Shown here: one piece after another, positions 30,090 through 38,105 of the stretch
How positions within the stretch are numbered: the stretch's first letter is position 1
How the letters are laid out: each line of letters opens with the position of its first letter
Assembly (NCBI GenBank): GCA_016209205.1
Contig: JACQWQ010000202.1
Coordinates: 1-46,974 of the forward strand
DNA: 46,974 bases
DNA from: Chloroflexota bacterium
Lineage (GTDB): Bacteria > Chloroflexota > Anaerolineae > UBA4142 > SHND01
Direction: 5' to 3'
Position numbers and translations under genes: made by a program
The notes under the pieces: model-generated
What the model was told of the DNA's origin: nothing
Database searches by the model: none
Seen by the model: the letters and a program-made list of their open reading frames with translations, nothing else

Positions 30090-30374
30090 ATGTTCATTGA
30101 CGATTTCATCTGGCTGCCTGCTATCGCTGACAAAATTCAAATCAAGCATAATCTCACACCGGAGGAGGTCGAGGAAATTTTTTTCAATCAGCCCAAGTTT
30201 CGCAAAGTGGAAGAAGGGCTTCGCAATGGCGAAGATGTTTTTGCTGCGACAGGACAAACCGACACAGGCAAATATCTTGTGGTATTTTTTATTCGCAAAG
30301 CAAATAACGTTGCGCTGATTATCAGTGCGCGTACGATGGACAAGCGCGAACGGAGACGCTATGGCAAGAAATAA
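30090..30374 (+). CDS. brnT: BrnT-like toxin
   Basis: The 94-residue protein has the BrnT pattern: IDDFIWLPAIADKIQIKHNL, EEVEEIFFNQPKFRKVE, YLVVFFIRKANN and IISARTMDKRERRRYG. BrnT is an RNase-like toxin, usually paired with BrnA or a CopG-type antitoxin. The ATG is 3 bases after the copied aminotransferase tail, whose last codons (CAGAGG) provide a Shine-Dalgarno. It overlaps the antitoxin gene by 14 bases. Confidence 0.85.
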   Translation: MFIDDFIWLPAIADKIQIKHNLTPEEVEEIFFNQPKFRKVEEGLRNGEDVFAATGQTDTGKYLVVFFIRKANNVALIISARTMDKRERRRYGKK

Positions 30375-30642
30375 ATCAAGTATTTCCAAGGCACATACGC
30401 TTCAAGAAATTGGAGAATTTTGGGATACACACAGTCTAGCCGACCATTGGGATCAAACCAGTGAGGTCGAGTTCATCGTGCGCGCGAAACGGCGACGCCG
30501 CGTTACAGTTGATCCTGATGTGTATTCACAAATTGAAGAACAAGCGCATATTAACGGCGTCCTGCCGGAAACGCTCATCAACCTATGGCTCGCCGAACGA
30601 TTGCAGCGCGTCAAGCGAATGGCGCGCGCCAAAGCTGCATGA
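30361..30642 (+). CDS. CopG/ribbon-helix-helix antitoxin
   Basis: The 93-residue protein contains DTHSLADHWDQTSEVEF, typical of antitoxins paired with BrnT-type toxins, and a C-terminal RHH-like section RRVTVDPDVYSQIEEQAHIN followed by PETLINLWLAERL. ATG at 30361 is chosen inside the toxin end. It would bind DNA to repress the operon and bind the toxin. Confidence 0.8.
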   Translation: MARNKSSISKAHTLQEIGEFWDTHSLADHWDQTSEVEFIVRAKRRRRVTVDPDVYSQIEEQAHINGVLPETLINLWLAERLQRVKRMARAKAA

Positions 30643-30717
30643 ATGTGATGTACTCGCGCCGCATCATCCGCGCACAACTTTCGCACCACAATTTACACCC
30701 ACATTGAAAGGAGTCTC

Positions 30718-33090
30718 ATGACCGCAAATCGCTTCGTGTTTATAGGCATCCTGCTTTTGAGTTTGTCACTGCTGGCATTGGAAATTACGATCACGCGGAT
30801 TGCGTCTGTCGTGATGTACTATCATTTTTCGTTTCTCGCCATTTCGCTGGCGTTGTTGGGGCTGGGCGCAAGTGGAATCGTGGTCTATCTTTTCCCGAAA
30901 TTTTTTGCGCGGGAATGGTTTGGTATACAAGCATCGTGCGCGAGCATCCTTTATGCGCTCGCCGCGCTACTTGCCATCACGGTTCTACTAAGCACGCAAT
31001 TGAACCTCCAAGTTTCCTGGAGTTGGCTGGTCTCTCCAGCGGGCATGATGTTTTTGCTCGTCGTAATTCTCCTGGTGTTACCCTTTTTTCTTGGCGGCAT
31101 AGCAATTTCGCTCGTGCTCAAGCATTTCAGCGCGCAGGTGAGCCAGCTCTATTTTGCCGATTTGGTCGGCGCGGGGTTGGGTTGTCTACTTGTCGTTGTA
31201 TCGTTCGACATTCTGGGAGGCATTGGCACGGTTGTGATAGGGTTAGGAATTGGCTTGGTCGCCGCCATACTCTTTGCCATATTTGGGCGGCAGAGCCGGC
31301 TTGTCTTGTTTGCAAGCGCAGTCTTGCTGGCATTGTTTGGCTTGGGCTTGTGGAATAATCAAACCCAGTGGCTGCGTATTCGGTACCCAAAGGGACAAGC
31401 GGAAACGACACCGGTGTTTGAGAAATGGAATGCGTTTTCGCGCGTCGCCGTCTTTCCGCCGAATCTACTCTCGAAAAATTTCGAGCCGTGGGACCCGGGG
31501 AAGGGAATCCCTGTTGACCGCATGGGCATTGATATTGACGCAGGCGCGTTCACATCCATCGTGCAATTTGACGGCGACTTTGACAAAATAGATTATTTGC
31601 GCAGCGATATTGCCGCGGTACCCTACCGCCTCACTCCTAAGCGAGACGTGCTGGTCATCGGCGCTGGCGGCGGACAGGATGTATTGATTGCTTTGCTGCA
31701 CGGCAGCCAAAATGTAACCGCAGTAGAAATCAACCCCATCATGCGGACGATTGTCAACGAACGCTTTGGTGAATTCAGCGGGCGGTTGTATCAAAATCCG
31801 CGTATTAATTTCGTTGTTGACGAAGCGCGCAGTTTTATTCGGCATTCCAACCAACAGTATGACATTATCCAAGCCACCTTGGTGGATACATTCGCGGCGA
31901 GCGCGGCGGGCGCGTTTGCGTTGTCCGAGAATTATTTGTACACGCGCGAAGCGTTCACCGATTATTGGGATCATTTGAAACCGAATGGTGTCCTTGCGAT
32001 GACACGTTGGTACTTTGACCCGCCAACGGAAATGTATCGGCTTACTGCAATCACTCTCGAAGCGTTACGCACGCGCGGTATCACGCAACCTGAAAAACAT
32101 ATCATTATCACGCGTCAAGATCAGCGCGCGACGTTTCTCTTGAAAAAGAATGAATACACCCTAGAGGAATTGAATCAAATACGCGCGGGTGAAGAGGAAG
32201 GATTCTACGAAATTATTTATGCGCCGGGCATTGGGATGGATTCGGAATTTGCACGACAGATGTCTCAACCGCAAGCGTTTGTGCGCGCTTACTCACTTGA
32301 TATTCAAGCACCAACTGATGATCGCCCGTTCTTTTTCTATTTCGTCAAGCCGGGCGACAACTCGCTCGCAACCCTTCTCAACATGTCCAGCGGCGAAGGT
32401 GAACCCAGCACATTGCTACTGACGCTTTTTTTCATCCTCCTCGTACTGGCATTGCTCTGGATTGGGGCGCCATTGGTTTTCTTTGCCAAAACGGTCAGTG
32501 CGCCGCGCGTAACCGAGCTGGTCTATTTCGCGGGGATTGGCTTGGGCTTTATTCTCATCGAAATCGCGTTGATTCAGCGCTTTATCCTCTTTCTCGGTCA
32601 TCCGATCTATGCGCTTGCCGTCATATTGTTTGGACTACTCTTTTTCGGTGGCATCGGCAGTCTGCTCACCGCGTGGATCCCCGAAACAAAACGCGAACGA
32701 GTTCACCCAATTCTGCTCAGCGCACTCGTTCTCTTGCTGATCGTCTATACCTATGCGCTGCCGCCATTCTTTGACGCGCTGATTGGATTGCCCGTTACGC
32801 TGCGAGTTGTTTTCTCCATCCTTCTCCTGATGCCGCTTGGTCTTTTGATGGGCATGCCGTTTCCGCTTGGCATCAAGCTCGTTACCGCGCGCGCGCCCGA
32901 CCTTGTGCCCTGGATGTGGGGCATCAATGGGATGTTCTCGGTGGTTGGCTCGGTGTTCGCCGCTATCCTCGCGATCAATTTTGGATTGACCGTGACACTG
33001 AGTTTCGGCTGGCTTTGCTATTTTGTTGTGCTGGCAGCAACAGTCTACCTGACGCGGCAGCAGTATTCCGCGCAGCGGGCATCAGGATGA
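30718..33090 (+). CDS. Membrane-bound spermidine-synthase-like protein
   Basis: This 790-residue protein has N-terminal membrane helices (about residues 5-220), a soluble spermidine-synthase/methyltransferase-like domain (about 225-560; RDVLVIGAGGGQDVLIALLH, VEINPIM, YDIIQATLVDTFA), and C-terminal helices. GAGGGQD is the nucleotide-binding glycine loop. These proteins are widespread in Chloroflexota and Planctomycetota; the substrate is unknown, and true polyamine synthesis is not supported. GAAAGGAG precedes the ATG. It is a core-type gene set within the accessory block. Confidence 0.85.
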   Translation: MTANRFVFIGILLLSLSLLALEITITRIASVVMYYHFSFLAISLALLGLGASGIVVYLFPKFFAREWFGIQASCASILYALAALLAITVLLSTQLNLQVSWSWLVSPAGMMFLLVVILLVLPFFLGGIAISLVLKHFSAQVSQLYFADLVGAGLGCLLVVVSFDILGGIGTVVIGLGIGLVAAILFAIFGRQSRLVLFASAVLLALFGLGLWNNQTQWLRIRYPKGQAETTPVFEKWNAFSRVAVFPPNLLSKNFEPWDPGKGIPVDRMGIDIDAGAFTSIVQFDGDFDKIDYLRSDIAAVPYRLTPKRDVLVIGAGGGQDVLIALLHGSQNVTAVEINPIMRTIVNERFGEFSGRLYQNPRINFVVDEARSFIRHSNQQYDIIQATLVDTFAASAAGAFALSENYLYTREAFTDYWDHLKPNGVLAMTRWYFDPPTEMYRLTAITLEALRTRGITQPEKHIIITRQDQRATFLLKKNEYTLEELNQIRAGEEEGFYEIIYAPGIGMDSEFARQMSQPQAFVRAYSLDIQAPTDDRPFFFYFVKPGDNSLATLLNMSSGEGEPSTLLLTLFFILLVLALLWIGAPLVFFAKTVSAPRVTELVYFAGIGLGFILIEIALIQRFILFLGHPIYALAVILFGLLFFGGIGSLLTAWIPETKRERVHPILLSALVLLLIVYTYALPPFFDALIGLPVTLRVVFSILLLMPLGLLMGMPFPLGIKLVTARAPDLVPWMWGINGMFSVVGSVFAAILAINFGLTVTLSFGWLCYFVVLAATVYLTRQQYSAQRASG

Positions 33091-33230
33091 GACTTGCCTT
33101 CCATCGCGAAACCATTTCTTTGCATGAGACAGAAGGAATCGCGCAGGAGCGCGGGCCGGGCGATGGGACAAAACAAAAATGGGTGTTAGAACAGATTGAG
33201 AACGCGTTAGCGAAAGGAGTAGAGAAATGA
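33087..33230 (+). CDS. Short 47-residue frame coupled to both neighbours
   Basis: This frame starts in an ATGA overlap with the previous stop and ends in another ATGA overlap with the antitoxin start. It encodes IAQERGPGDGTKQKWVLEQI at its end, which resembles the short remnant at 34040-34155 (ERE-PGNGTPQK-VAEQL). It may be a small coupled gene or a relic of a TA gene; the N-terminal part is unremarkable. Confidence 0.35.
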   Translation: MRLAFHRETISLHETEGIAQERGPGDGTKQKWVLEQIENALAKGVEK

Positions 33231-33466
33231 GCACCGCATTGAAAGAACTTTCGACGGAACAGGTCGAGCAACTCATCGAACGCACGATTGACCGGCGTAT
33301 GCAAGTGTGGCTGGAACAAGTGTTGGACGCGTTGACGGCTGCGGATGACGAAGAAAAATCAACTTTGCGTCCCGAGTTTGCCGAATCACTGCGGCGTTCT
33401 CTCGCGCAAGCCCACGCCGATGAAGGACTGGATCTCAAATCGTTTCGTGAGCAAATCGGGCGATGA
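33227..33466 (+). CDS. Antitoxin of a RelE-type pair
   Basis: The 79-residue charged helical protein (MSTALKELSTEQVEQLIERT, then LRPEFAESLRRSLAQAHADE) sits directly upstream of a RelE-type toxin with a 4-base ATGA overlap. Its sequence fits a small antitoxin but shows no clear DNA-binding motif. AAAGGAG precedes the ATG. Assignment is mostly from gene order. Confidence 0.7.
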   Translation: MSTALKELSTEQVEQLIERTIDRRMQVWLEQVLDALTAADDEEKSTLRPEFAESLRRSLAQAHADEGLDLKSFREQIGR

Positions 33467-33729
33467 ATCCTTTTACCGTCATTCTCACGCCCGAAGCGCA
33501 ACGCGATGTTTTGCGCCTCGATGCCACAGTTCAAACGCGCATTCTCGGTCGAATCGAATGGATTGGCGCAAACGCCGAGTTGATCCGGCATCAAATGATG
33601 CAAGGCGACGAGTGGCGCGGCTGTTTCAAATATCGCGTGGGCGACTATCGAATCATTTATCAGATGGATCCGTCCGCCAAAAAACTGACCGTTTTAAAAG
33701 CCGGGCATCGTCGCGAGGTGTACGAATAA
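33463..33729 (+). CDS. RelE/ParE-type toxin
   Basis: The 88-residue protein shows the RelE pattern: VILTPEAQRDVLRLDATVQT, a central helix, and GCFKYRVGDYRIIYQMDPSA followed by VLKAGHRREVYE. The conserved R in YRVGDYRIIY and the His/Arg near the end fit ribosome-dependent mRNA cleavage. It would be neutralised by the antitoxin encoded immediately upstream. Confidence 0.88.
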   Translation: MNPFTVILTPEAQRDVLRLDATVQTRILGRIEWIGANAELIRHQMMQGDEWRGCFKYRVGDYRIIYQMDPSAKKLTVLKAGHRREVYE

Positions 33730-33775
33730 ATGTGGTTGAGCAAACTGTGGATGCCTTGACGAAACGCACAGACGA

Positions 33776-34039
33776 TTGAAAAAACAATTCAAATGTCCCG
33801 AATGTGGCGAAATGGCGCGCGGCGGGCACATCGAAATGAAATACGAATTAAGCGGGACGCGCGTCATCATTCAAAACGTGCCCGCGCACGTTTGCAAGAA
33901 TGGGCATGAATTCGTGGACGGTTACACCGCCGAGAACGTGAATCGCTTGGTGGATCGCGTGCTCGAAGATGTCGGCAGTTTCGCCAAAAAGTTGCCGCGC
34001 AGTAAAACTGCCACACGCCAAATCATTATCGCCGCGTAA
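33776..34039 (+). CDS. YgiT-type zinc-finger protein
   Basis: The 87-residue protein starts KKQFKCPECGEMARGGH and has the second CxxxGHE motif, HVCKNGHEF, giving a four-ligand zinc site as in YgiT/MqsA. YgiT-type proteins are antitoxins or partners of DUF4258/MqsR toxins. The start is TTG at 33776; no ATG is available. No toxin gene is present next to it: upstream is only a short frame ending VVEQTVDALTKR, perhaps a toxin remnant. It looks like an orphan antitoxin. Confidence 0.75.
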   Translation: MKKQFKCPECGEMARGGHIEMKYELSGTRVIIQNVPAHVCKNGHEFVDGYTAENVNRLVDRVLEDVGSFAKKLPRSKTATRQIIIAA

Positions 34040-34155
34040 ACGGGCGGACGGTCGCGGAAAAAATTGCGCGGGAACGCGAGCCGGGCAATGGGACACCACA
34101 GAAAAGCGTGGCGGAACAATTGAATTGGGCGTTGAAGGAGGCGCATAATGATTGA
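34040..34155 (+). pseudogene. Short remnant similar to 33087-33230
   Basis: A frame without start encodes VAEKIAREREPGNGTPQKSV followed by AEQLNWALKEAHND and runs 8 bases into the next antitoxin gene. It resembles the short frame at 33087-33230 in sequence and in lying directly upstream of a TA operon. The shared unit may be a degenerate TA component. Strongly speculative. Confidence 0.35.
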
Positions 34156-34405
34156 ACATCCAATGACGCATCAACTTGAATTTGTTGTTGCGGAAAGTAA
34201 ACAAGACGAGGCAAGCGTGCTGGCACAAGCGGTGCGCCGTGGTCTTGAACTGTTGTACAAGGAAGCGTTTATCGAAGCGTACTTGATGGGACGCGTGTCA
34301 CGCGAAAAAATCCTCAACGAGCTTGGCGCAGAAGAATTGGCAGACATTGAATTTCAACGCGATGCATTTCGGCGTGACGTGGCGTGGGGTCTAGCCGATG
34401 GCTGA
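34148..34405 (+). CDS. UPF0175-type antitoxin
   Basis: The 85-residue protein ends RVSREKILNELGAEELADIE and a FRRDVAWG motif, which fits UPF0175-type antitoxins, with VLAQAVRRGLELLYKEAFIE before it. AAGGAGG precedes the ATG. It overlaps the PIN-domain gene by 8 bases, so the two make an operon in which it would neutralise the nuclease. Confidence 0.75.
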   Translation: MIEHPMTHQLEFVVAESKQDEASVLAQAVRRGLELLYKEAFIEAYLMGRVSREKILNELGAEELADIEFQRDAFRRDVAWGLADG

Positions 34406-34958
34406 TGCAATTGCCGATACGGGACCAATTTTGCATCTGAGCGAAATTGACCAATTGCGCGCGTTGAATATTTTTGCGCGCATCACCATGCCGCGTCTTG
34501 TGCTGCAAGAATTGGACAAGCACAATGTCACACGCGGACGTTTTGACAATCAGATGTTTGAACTTGTGATTGTTGATGTTCCTGAATCCAAGTCGCAATC
34601 CCTGACGGAAATGGTTGGGCAACCCGTAATCCATGCGGCGGATGCTCAAGTGTTCGTCATTGCCCAAGAACCACAATTTGCGACTCCTGTTTTGACCGAC
34701 GATCTCGCGCTGCGGCGTAGATTGGAAAGCGCGCAAGCAACTGCGGTCGGAACCATTGGCGTCCTCATCCGCGCATACAAGCAAGCGTTTTTGACGCGCC
34801 AAGAACTTGATTCATCAATAGCAATACCTTCGCCAAAATCACTTTTCCCTGCTCGCGGCGGATTTGTAATCCGCCATTTCCCATCGGGATTACTCGGATG
34901 GAGTGCATCCGCAATCCCGCGCGAGCAAAAGGGGAATTGGCGAAGGTATTGTCAATAG
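34398..34958 (+). CDS. PIN/DUF3368-type nuclease, 3' end replaced by a mobile repeat
   Basis: The PIN domain begins MADAIADTGPILHLSEIDQL (first catalytic Asp in ADTGP), with RLVLQEL and VLTDDLALRRRLESAQATAV supplying the later acidic residues, and GTIGVLIRAYKQAFLTRQEL closing the domain. After about residue 141 the frame continues into a palindromic element (34822-34951), which adds about 45 unrelated residues and the stop. The nuclease core is complete, so activity may survive, but the C-terminal helix is altered. Confidence 0.75.
   Translation: MADAIADTGPILHLSEIDQLRALNIFARITMPRLVLQELDKHNVTRGRFDNQMFELVIVDVPESKSQSLTEMVGQPVIHAADAQVFVIAQEPQFATPVLTDDLALRRRLESAQATAVGTIGVLIRAYKQAFLTRQELDSSIAIPSPKSLFPARGGFVIRHFPSGLLGWSASAIPREQKGNWRRYCQ
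34822..34951. mobile_element. Palindromic MITE copy 1 (CAATACCTTCGCC ends)
   Basis: Terminal inverted repeats CAATACCTTCGCCAA and TTGGCGAAGGTATTG bound a 130-base palindromic element with inner CTGCTCGCGGCGGA/GCGAGCA arms. It has no gene. It interrupts the 3' end of the PIN gene. Confidence 0.85.
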
Positions 34959-34978
34959 ATAATAGACTTTGTCGGAAA

Positions 34979-35142
34979 CAATACCTTCGCCAAAATCACT
35001 TTTCCCTGCTCGCGGCGGATGCGAATGAACGCCGATGAACTGCATCGGAGCATTCGAGTAATCCGCATTTTCCCGTCGGGATTACTCGGATGAACTCCAT
35101 CCGCAATCCCTCGCGAGCAGGAGGCGATTGGCGAAGGTATTG
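34979..35142. mobile_element. Palindromic MITE copy 2
   Basis: Second copy with the same ends (CAATACCTTCGCC ... GCGAAGGTATTG), longer in the middle by an added ATGAACGCCGATGAACTGCA-type segment. It lies 27 bases from copy 1 in the same orientation. Confidence 0.85.
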
Positions 35143-35275
35143 GGAAATAGACAGGATTAAGGCGATGAACTGCATCGCACGAATCCAAGTTAAAAAAATC
35201 CTGTTAATCCTGTCAGAAAAATCATTCCCGCTAAAGTTTATTGGCGGCACATTGAGAAACGCGTCAAAATGATTG
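35143..35275. other. Intergenic stretch with ACAGGATT/AATCCTGT pair
   Basis: GACAGGATTAA (35150-35160) pairs with TTAATCCTGTC (35204-35214), a frequent intergenic hairpin word in bacterial genomes. No gene is seen. Confidence 0.5.
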
Positions 35276-35284
35276 TGCTATAAT
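35276..35284 (+). promoter_or_regulatory. Extended -10 element upstream of the first VapB-like gene
   Basis: TGCTATAAT is a perfect extended -10 (TGnTATAAT), 20 bases before the ATG at 35304. No good -35 is seen, which an extended -10 can compensate for. Confidence 0.5.
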
Positions 35285-35303
35285 CTCATTCGGAGCAACA
35301 AAT

Positions 35304-35741
35304 ATGTCAACGCTCGTTCTTGAAATTTCTCCTCAGTTAAAGGCGCGCTTGGTCAAACGCGCTAAACAGGAAGGCAAACCGCTCGATGAAATGGCGCGTA
35401 CGATGCTAGAGAACGTTTTGGAAGCGTCGCCCAATCCCGCGCGTGCGCCAAAAGAGAGCGAAGAGGTACGGTATCAACGCGTCTTGAAAAAACTGCGCGA
35501 AGAAGGTTTGCTGTGGGAACAACCAGACCGAAACAGGGCGCCAAAATCTACAGAGGCGGAACGCGAAGAAATTTTTCAAGAAATGGGGCGCGCAGGCGGC
35601 AAGACTTTGAGTCAGATCGTTCAAGAACAAAGGCAGGATCGCCATGACATACTGGTTTATGGATACAAGCGCAATGGTAAAAAGACACGCGCCCGAGAAG
35701 GGCAGTCGGGGGTAAAACTGAATCACCCAAGAGGAAAGTAA
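35304..35741 (+). CDS. VapB-like antitoxin whose toxin gene is lost
   Basis: The 145-residue protein starts MSTLVLEISPQLKARLVKRA, an RHH/AbrB-like DNA-binding start, and continues with EMARTMLENVLEA and a long charged tail. Its last roughly 30 residues are encoded across a 23-codon remnant of a PIN toxin gene in another frame (35644-35715). It is a clear paralog of the antitoxin at 35743. The intact toxin is gone, so this may be an orphan repressor. Confidence 0.7.
   Translation: MSTLVLEISPQLKARLVKRAKQEGKPLDEMARTMLENVLEASPNPARAPKESEEVRYQRVLKKLREEGLLWEQPDRNRAPKSTEAEREEIFQEMGRAGGKTLSQIVQEQRQDRHDILVYGYKRNGKKTRAREGQSGVKLNHPRGK
35644..35715 (+). pseudogene. PIN-toxin remnant, first 23 codons
   Basis: In a second frame the DNA encodes MTYWFMDTSAMVKRHAPEK before a TAA, matching the start of the intact PIN toxin at 36107 ([18 protein letters not shown]). 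The first catalytic Asp is kept, but the rest of the domain is lost. The retained part is exactly the piece that overlaps the antitoxin C-terminus. Confidence 0.8.
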
Positions 35742-35742
35742 T

Positions 35743-36198
35743 ATGACAGCAATTACTTTGCAATTGACACCCGCACTGAAAAAACAATTGCGCGCCCGCG
35801 CCAGACAGGAAGGCAAAGCGGAAGATGAAATCGCGTACAAGATATTGGTAGAAGCGTTAGAGCCAGTTCAGTTAGCCCCAGAGAAAAAATCCGCGTCCGA
35901 TGTTGCTTTGGGCGATCAGAGCATCAGGGCGCGGACTGCGCGGTTTTATCAACAACTACGCGCGCAAGGATTCATTGTGCCGCCAAGTCCAGCATTGAAA
36001 AAAAGGATAAAAAAACCCATCTCGCTGCAAGAGGCGCAAGATATTATGACCCGCGCGGGCGGAGAATCTTTGTCCGAAATCGTGGACGCACACCGTCAGG
36101 AGCGACATGACCTCCTTGTTCATGGACACGAGCGCACTCGTAAAAAGATACGTAAGGGAACTCGGCAGCGCGTGGGTGGTAAATCTCACCAGCGATGA
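35743..36198 (+). CDS. VapB-like antitoxin of the intact PIN toxin
   Basis: The 151-residue protein has the same plan as the one before: MTAITLQLTPALKKQLRARA, EDEIAYKILVEALE, a variable middle, and [20 protein letters not shown] near the end (residue A/T variable). Its final 30 residues overlap the start of the PIN gene by 92 bases in another frame. GAGGAAAG precedes the ATG. It would bind the toxin and repress the operon. Confidence 0.75.
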   Translation: MTAITLQLTPALKKQLRARARQEGKAEDEIAYKILVEALEPVQLAPEKKSASDVALGDQSIRARTARFYQQLRAQGFIVPPSPALKKRIKKPISLQEAQDIMTRAGGESLSEIVDAHRQERHDLLVHGHERTRKKIRKGTRQRVGGKSHQR

Positions 36199-36586
36199 CG
36201 CGGGAAATGAAATAACGCTCTCCCAAATCACCTTGCCTGAAACTATCGCGACATTTGCAAATAAAGCGCGCGCCCCGCAAGGCATCAGCCAAAAGGAACT
36301 TGCACGCGTCATCGCCAGATTTTTGCAAGACTGCGCACAGCGCTATCACTTGACAAGTGTATCACGCGAATTGATTGACTCTGCTGTCATTCTGGCGCAA
36401 CGACGCGAACTGCGTGGCTGTGATGCAATCCAATTAGCGACTGCACTCCGACTCAATGCCGCATTGCTCGCCGCCGAATTGCCGCCACTCGTATTTATCG
36501 CGGCAGATCTAGGATTATTGCGCGCCGCGCGTGAAGAAAGGTTGATCACAGAGAATCCTCACGATCACCCTGAATCCAAGAAATAG
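36107..36586 (+). CDS. vapC: VapC-like PIN-domain ribonuclease toxin
   Basis: This 159-residue PIN protein has the four acidic positions: D7 in [13 protein letters not shown]49-region (ITLPETIA), D109-region ([11 protein letters not shown]) and the late D in [12 protein letters not shown]. VapC toxins cut tRNA or rRNA. It starts within the antitoxin gene and ends 5 bases before gatB, so gatB may be transcribed with it. Confidence 0.88.
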   Translation: MTSLFMDTSALVKRYVRELGSAWVVNLTSDDAGNEITLSQITLPETIATFANKARAPQGISQKELARVIARFLQDCAQRYHLTSVSRELIDSAVILAQRRELRGCDAIQLATALRLNAALLAAELPPLVFIAADLGLLRAAREERLITENPHDHPESKK

Positions 36587-36591
36587 CTCAA

Positions 36592-38058
36592 ATGGATTTT
36601 GAACCCGTCATCGGTCTGGAAGTTCACGCCCAAGTCCTAACCCAATCGAAAATGTTTTGCGGCTGTTCGGCGGAAGCGTTCGGCGCACCGCCGAATACGC
36701 ATGTTTGCCCCATCTGTTTGGGCATGCCCGGCGCGCTGCCCGTCATCAACCAAGCCGCCGTCGAAGCGACGATCATGACCGCGCTCGCGCTCCATTGTGA
36801 AATTCCCGAATATGCGAAATTTGATCGCAAGAATTACATGTATCCCGATTTGTTAAAGGGCTATCAAATTTCGCAATACGATTTACCGCTTTCGCGCAAC
36901 GGTTGGCTCGAAATTGAAAGCGCTGGCGTCACGAATCGGACGAACTCTATCCGCCGCATCGGCATCCGTCGCGTGCATCTTGAAGAGGATACCGCGAAAT
37001 TGTTTCACGACGGCGCGGGGTCATCGCTCGTGGACGTGAACCGCGCGGGCGTGCCGCTGATGGAAATTGTCAGCCAGCCCGAACTGCATTCCGCCGAAGA
37101 TGTGAAACAGTACGCCGCCGCGCTGCGCCAAATTTTGCGCTATATCGGCGTGTCGTCGGGCGACATGGAAAAAGGCGCGCTGCGCATCGAGCCGAACATC
37201 TCCCTGCGTCCGCGCGGTTCAAGCGAATTGTCCGCGACGCGCACCGAAATCAAAAATCTCAATTCCATCAGCGCGATGTTTCATGCGGTCGAGTACGAAC
37301 TGGCGCGCCAAGAAAAAATTTTGCGCGCGGGCGGACGCGTCCCCCAAGAGACGATGGGTTGGGACGAAGCGCGCGGCGTTACCGTTCCGCAGCGCAGCAA
37401 AGAAGAAGCACACGACTATCGCTATTTTCCCGAACCCGATTTGCCGCGCTTGCACGTCACGCGCGAATGGGTCAGTGAATTGCAAGCGCGCCTGCCCGAA
37501 TTGCCGCAGCAAAAGCGCGCGCGTTACATGAGCGAGTTGGGCTTGAGCGCGTACGATGCGGGCGTGTTGAGCGCGGAGCGCGCGGTGGCGGGTTATTTCG
37601 ATGCGTCCGTTCTCGCAGGCAAAGAAAAAAATGTTTCGCCCAAAGCCATTTCCAATTGGCTGACCGGCGAAATTTTCGCACGGCTCGAAGGTGATATTGC
37701 GGCGCTGAAAATTTTACCCGCGCAGCTGGTCGGATTGATTGCGCGCATCAACGACCAAACCATCAGCAGCACGCAAGCCAAGACGGTCTTGATTGAAATG
37801 ATGGCGACGGGCCAAGACGCGGACACGATTATCAAAACCAAAGGTCTTGCCCAAGTCAGCGACCGCACGCCGATTGAAGCCGCCGCACAGCAAGTGATTG
37901 ACGCCAATCCCGCCCAAGTCCAAACGTACTTGAACGGCAAGGAGGCAGTTTTGAATTATCTCGTCGGACAATTGATGAAAGCGACCAAAGGACAAGCGAA
38001 TCCCGCACTCGCGCGGGAAATCATGACGGATATACTCGAACGAATCAAGAACGAATAA
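36592..38058 (+). CDS. gatB: Asp/Glu-tRNA amidotransferase subunit B
   Basis: GatB converts misacylated Asp-tRNA(Asn) or Glu-tRNA(Gln) with GatA and GatC. The 488-residue protein is full length: [71 protein letters not shown], the kinase-like core, and the C-terminal YqeY-like helical domain. gatA and gatC are not in this window. Unusually the gene follows a PIN toxin by 5 bases. A TTATTCG inverted repeat lies over its stop. Confidence 0.97.
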   Translation: MDFEPVIGLEVHAQVLTQSKMFCGCSAEAFGAPPNTHVCPICLGMPGALPVINQAAVEATIMTALALHCEIPEYAKFDRKNYMYPDLLKGYQISQYDLPLSRNGWLEIESAGVTNRTNSIRRIGIRRVHLEEDTAKLFHDGAGSSLVDVNRAGVPLMEIVSQPELHSAEDVKQYAAALRQILRYIGVSSGDMEKGALRIEPNISLRPRGSSELSATRTEIKNLNSISAMFHAVEYELARQEKILRAGGRVPQETMGWDEARGVTVPQRSKEEAHDYRYFPEPDLPRLHVTREWVSELQARLPELPQQKRARYMSELGLSAYDAGVLSAERAVAGYFDASVLAGKEKNVSPKAISNWLTGEIFARLEGDIAALKILPAQLVGLIARINDQTISSTQAKTVLIEMMATGQDADTIIKTKGLAQVSDRTPIEAAAQQVIDANPAQVQTYLNGKEAVLNYLVGQLMKATKGQANPALAREIMTDILERIKNE

Positions 38059-38089
38059 ACAAAGACTCACGCTTATTCGTTTATTCGTT
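38050..38089 (+). terminator. Inverted repeat at the gatB stop
   Basis: AACGAATAAAC (38050-38060), which includes the stop codon, and GTTTATTCGTT (38079-38089) are exact inverses with an 18-base loop. Probable terminator, without a long T-tract. Confidence 0.55.
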
Positions 38090-38105
38090 TTCAATTCGAT
38101 GACAT

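Noticed and set aside
30718..33090. True spermidine synthase
   Set aside because: The soluble domain is embedded between membrane helices and the polyamine-binding residues are not evident; only the fold is shared.
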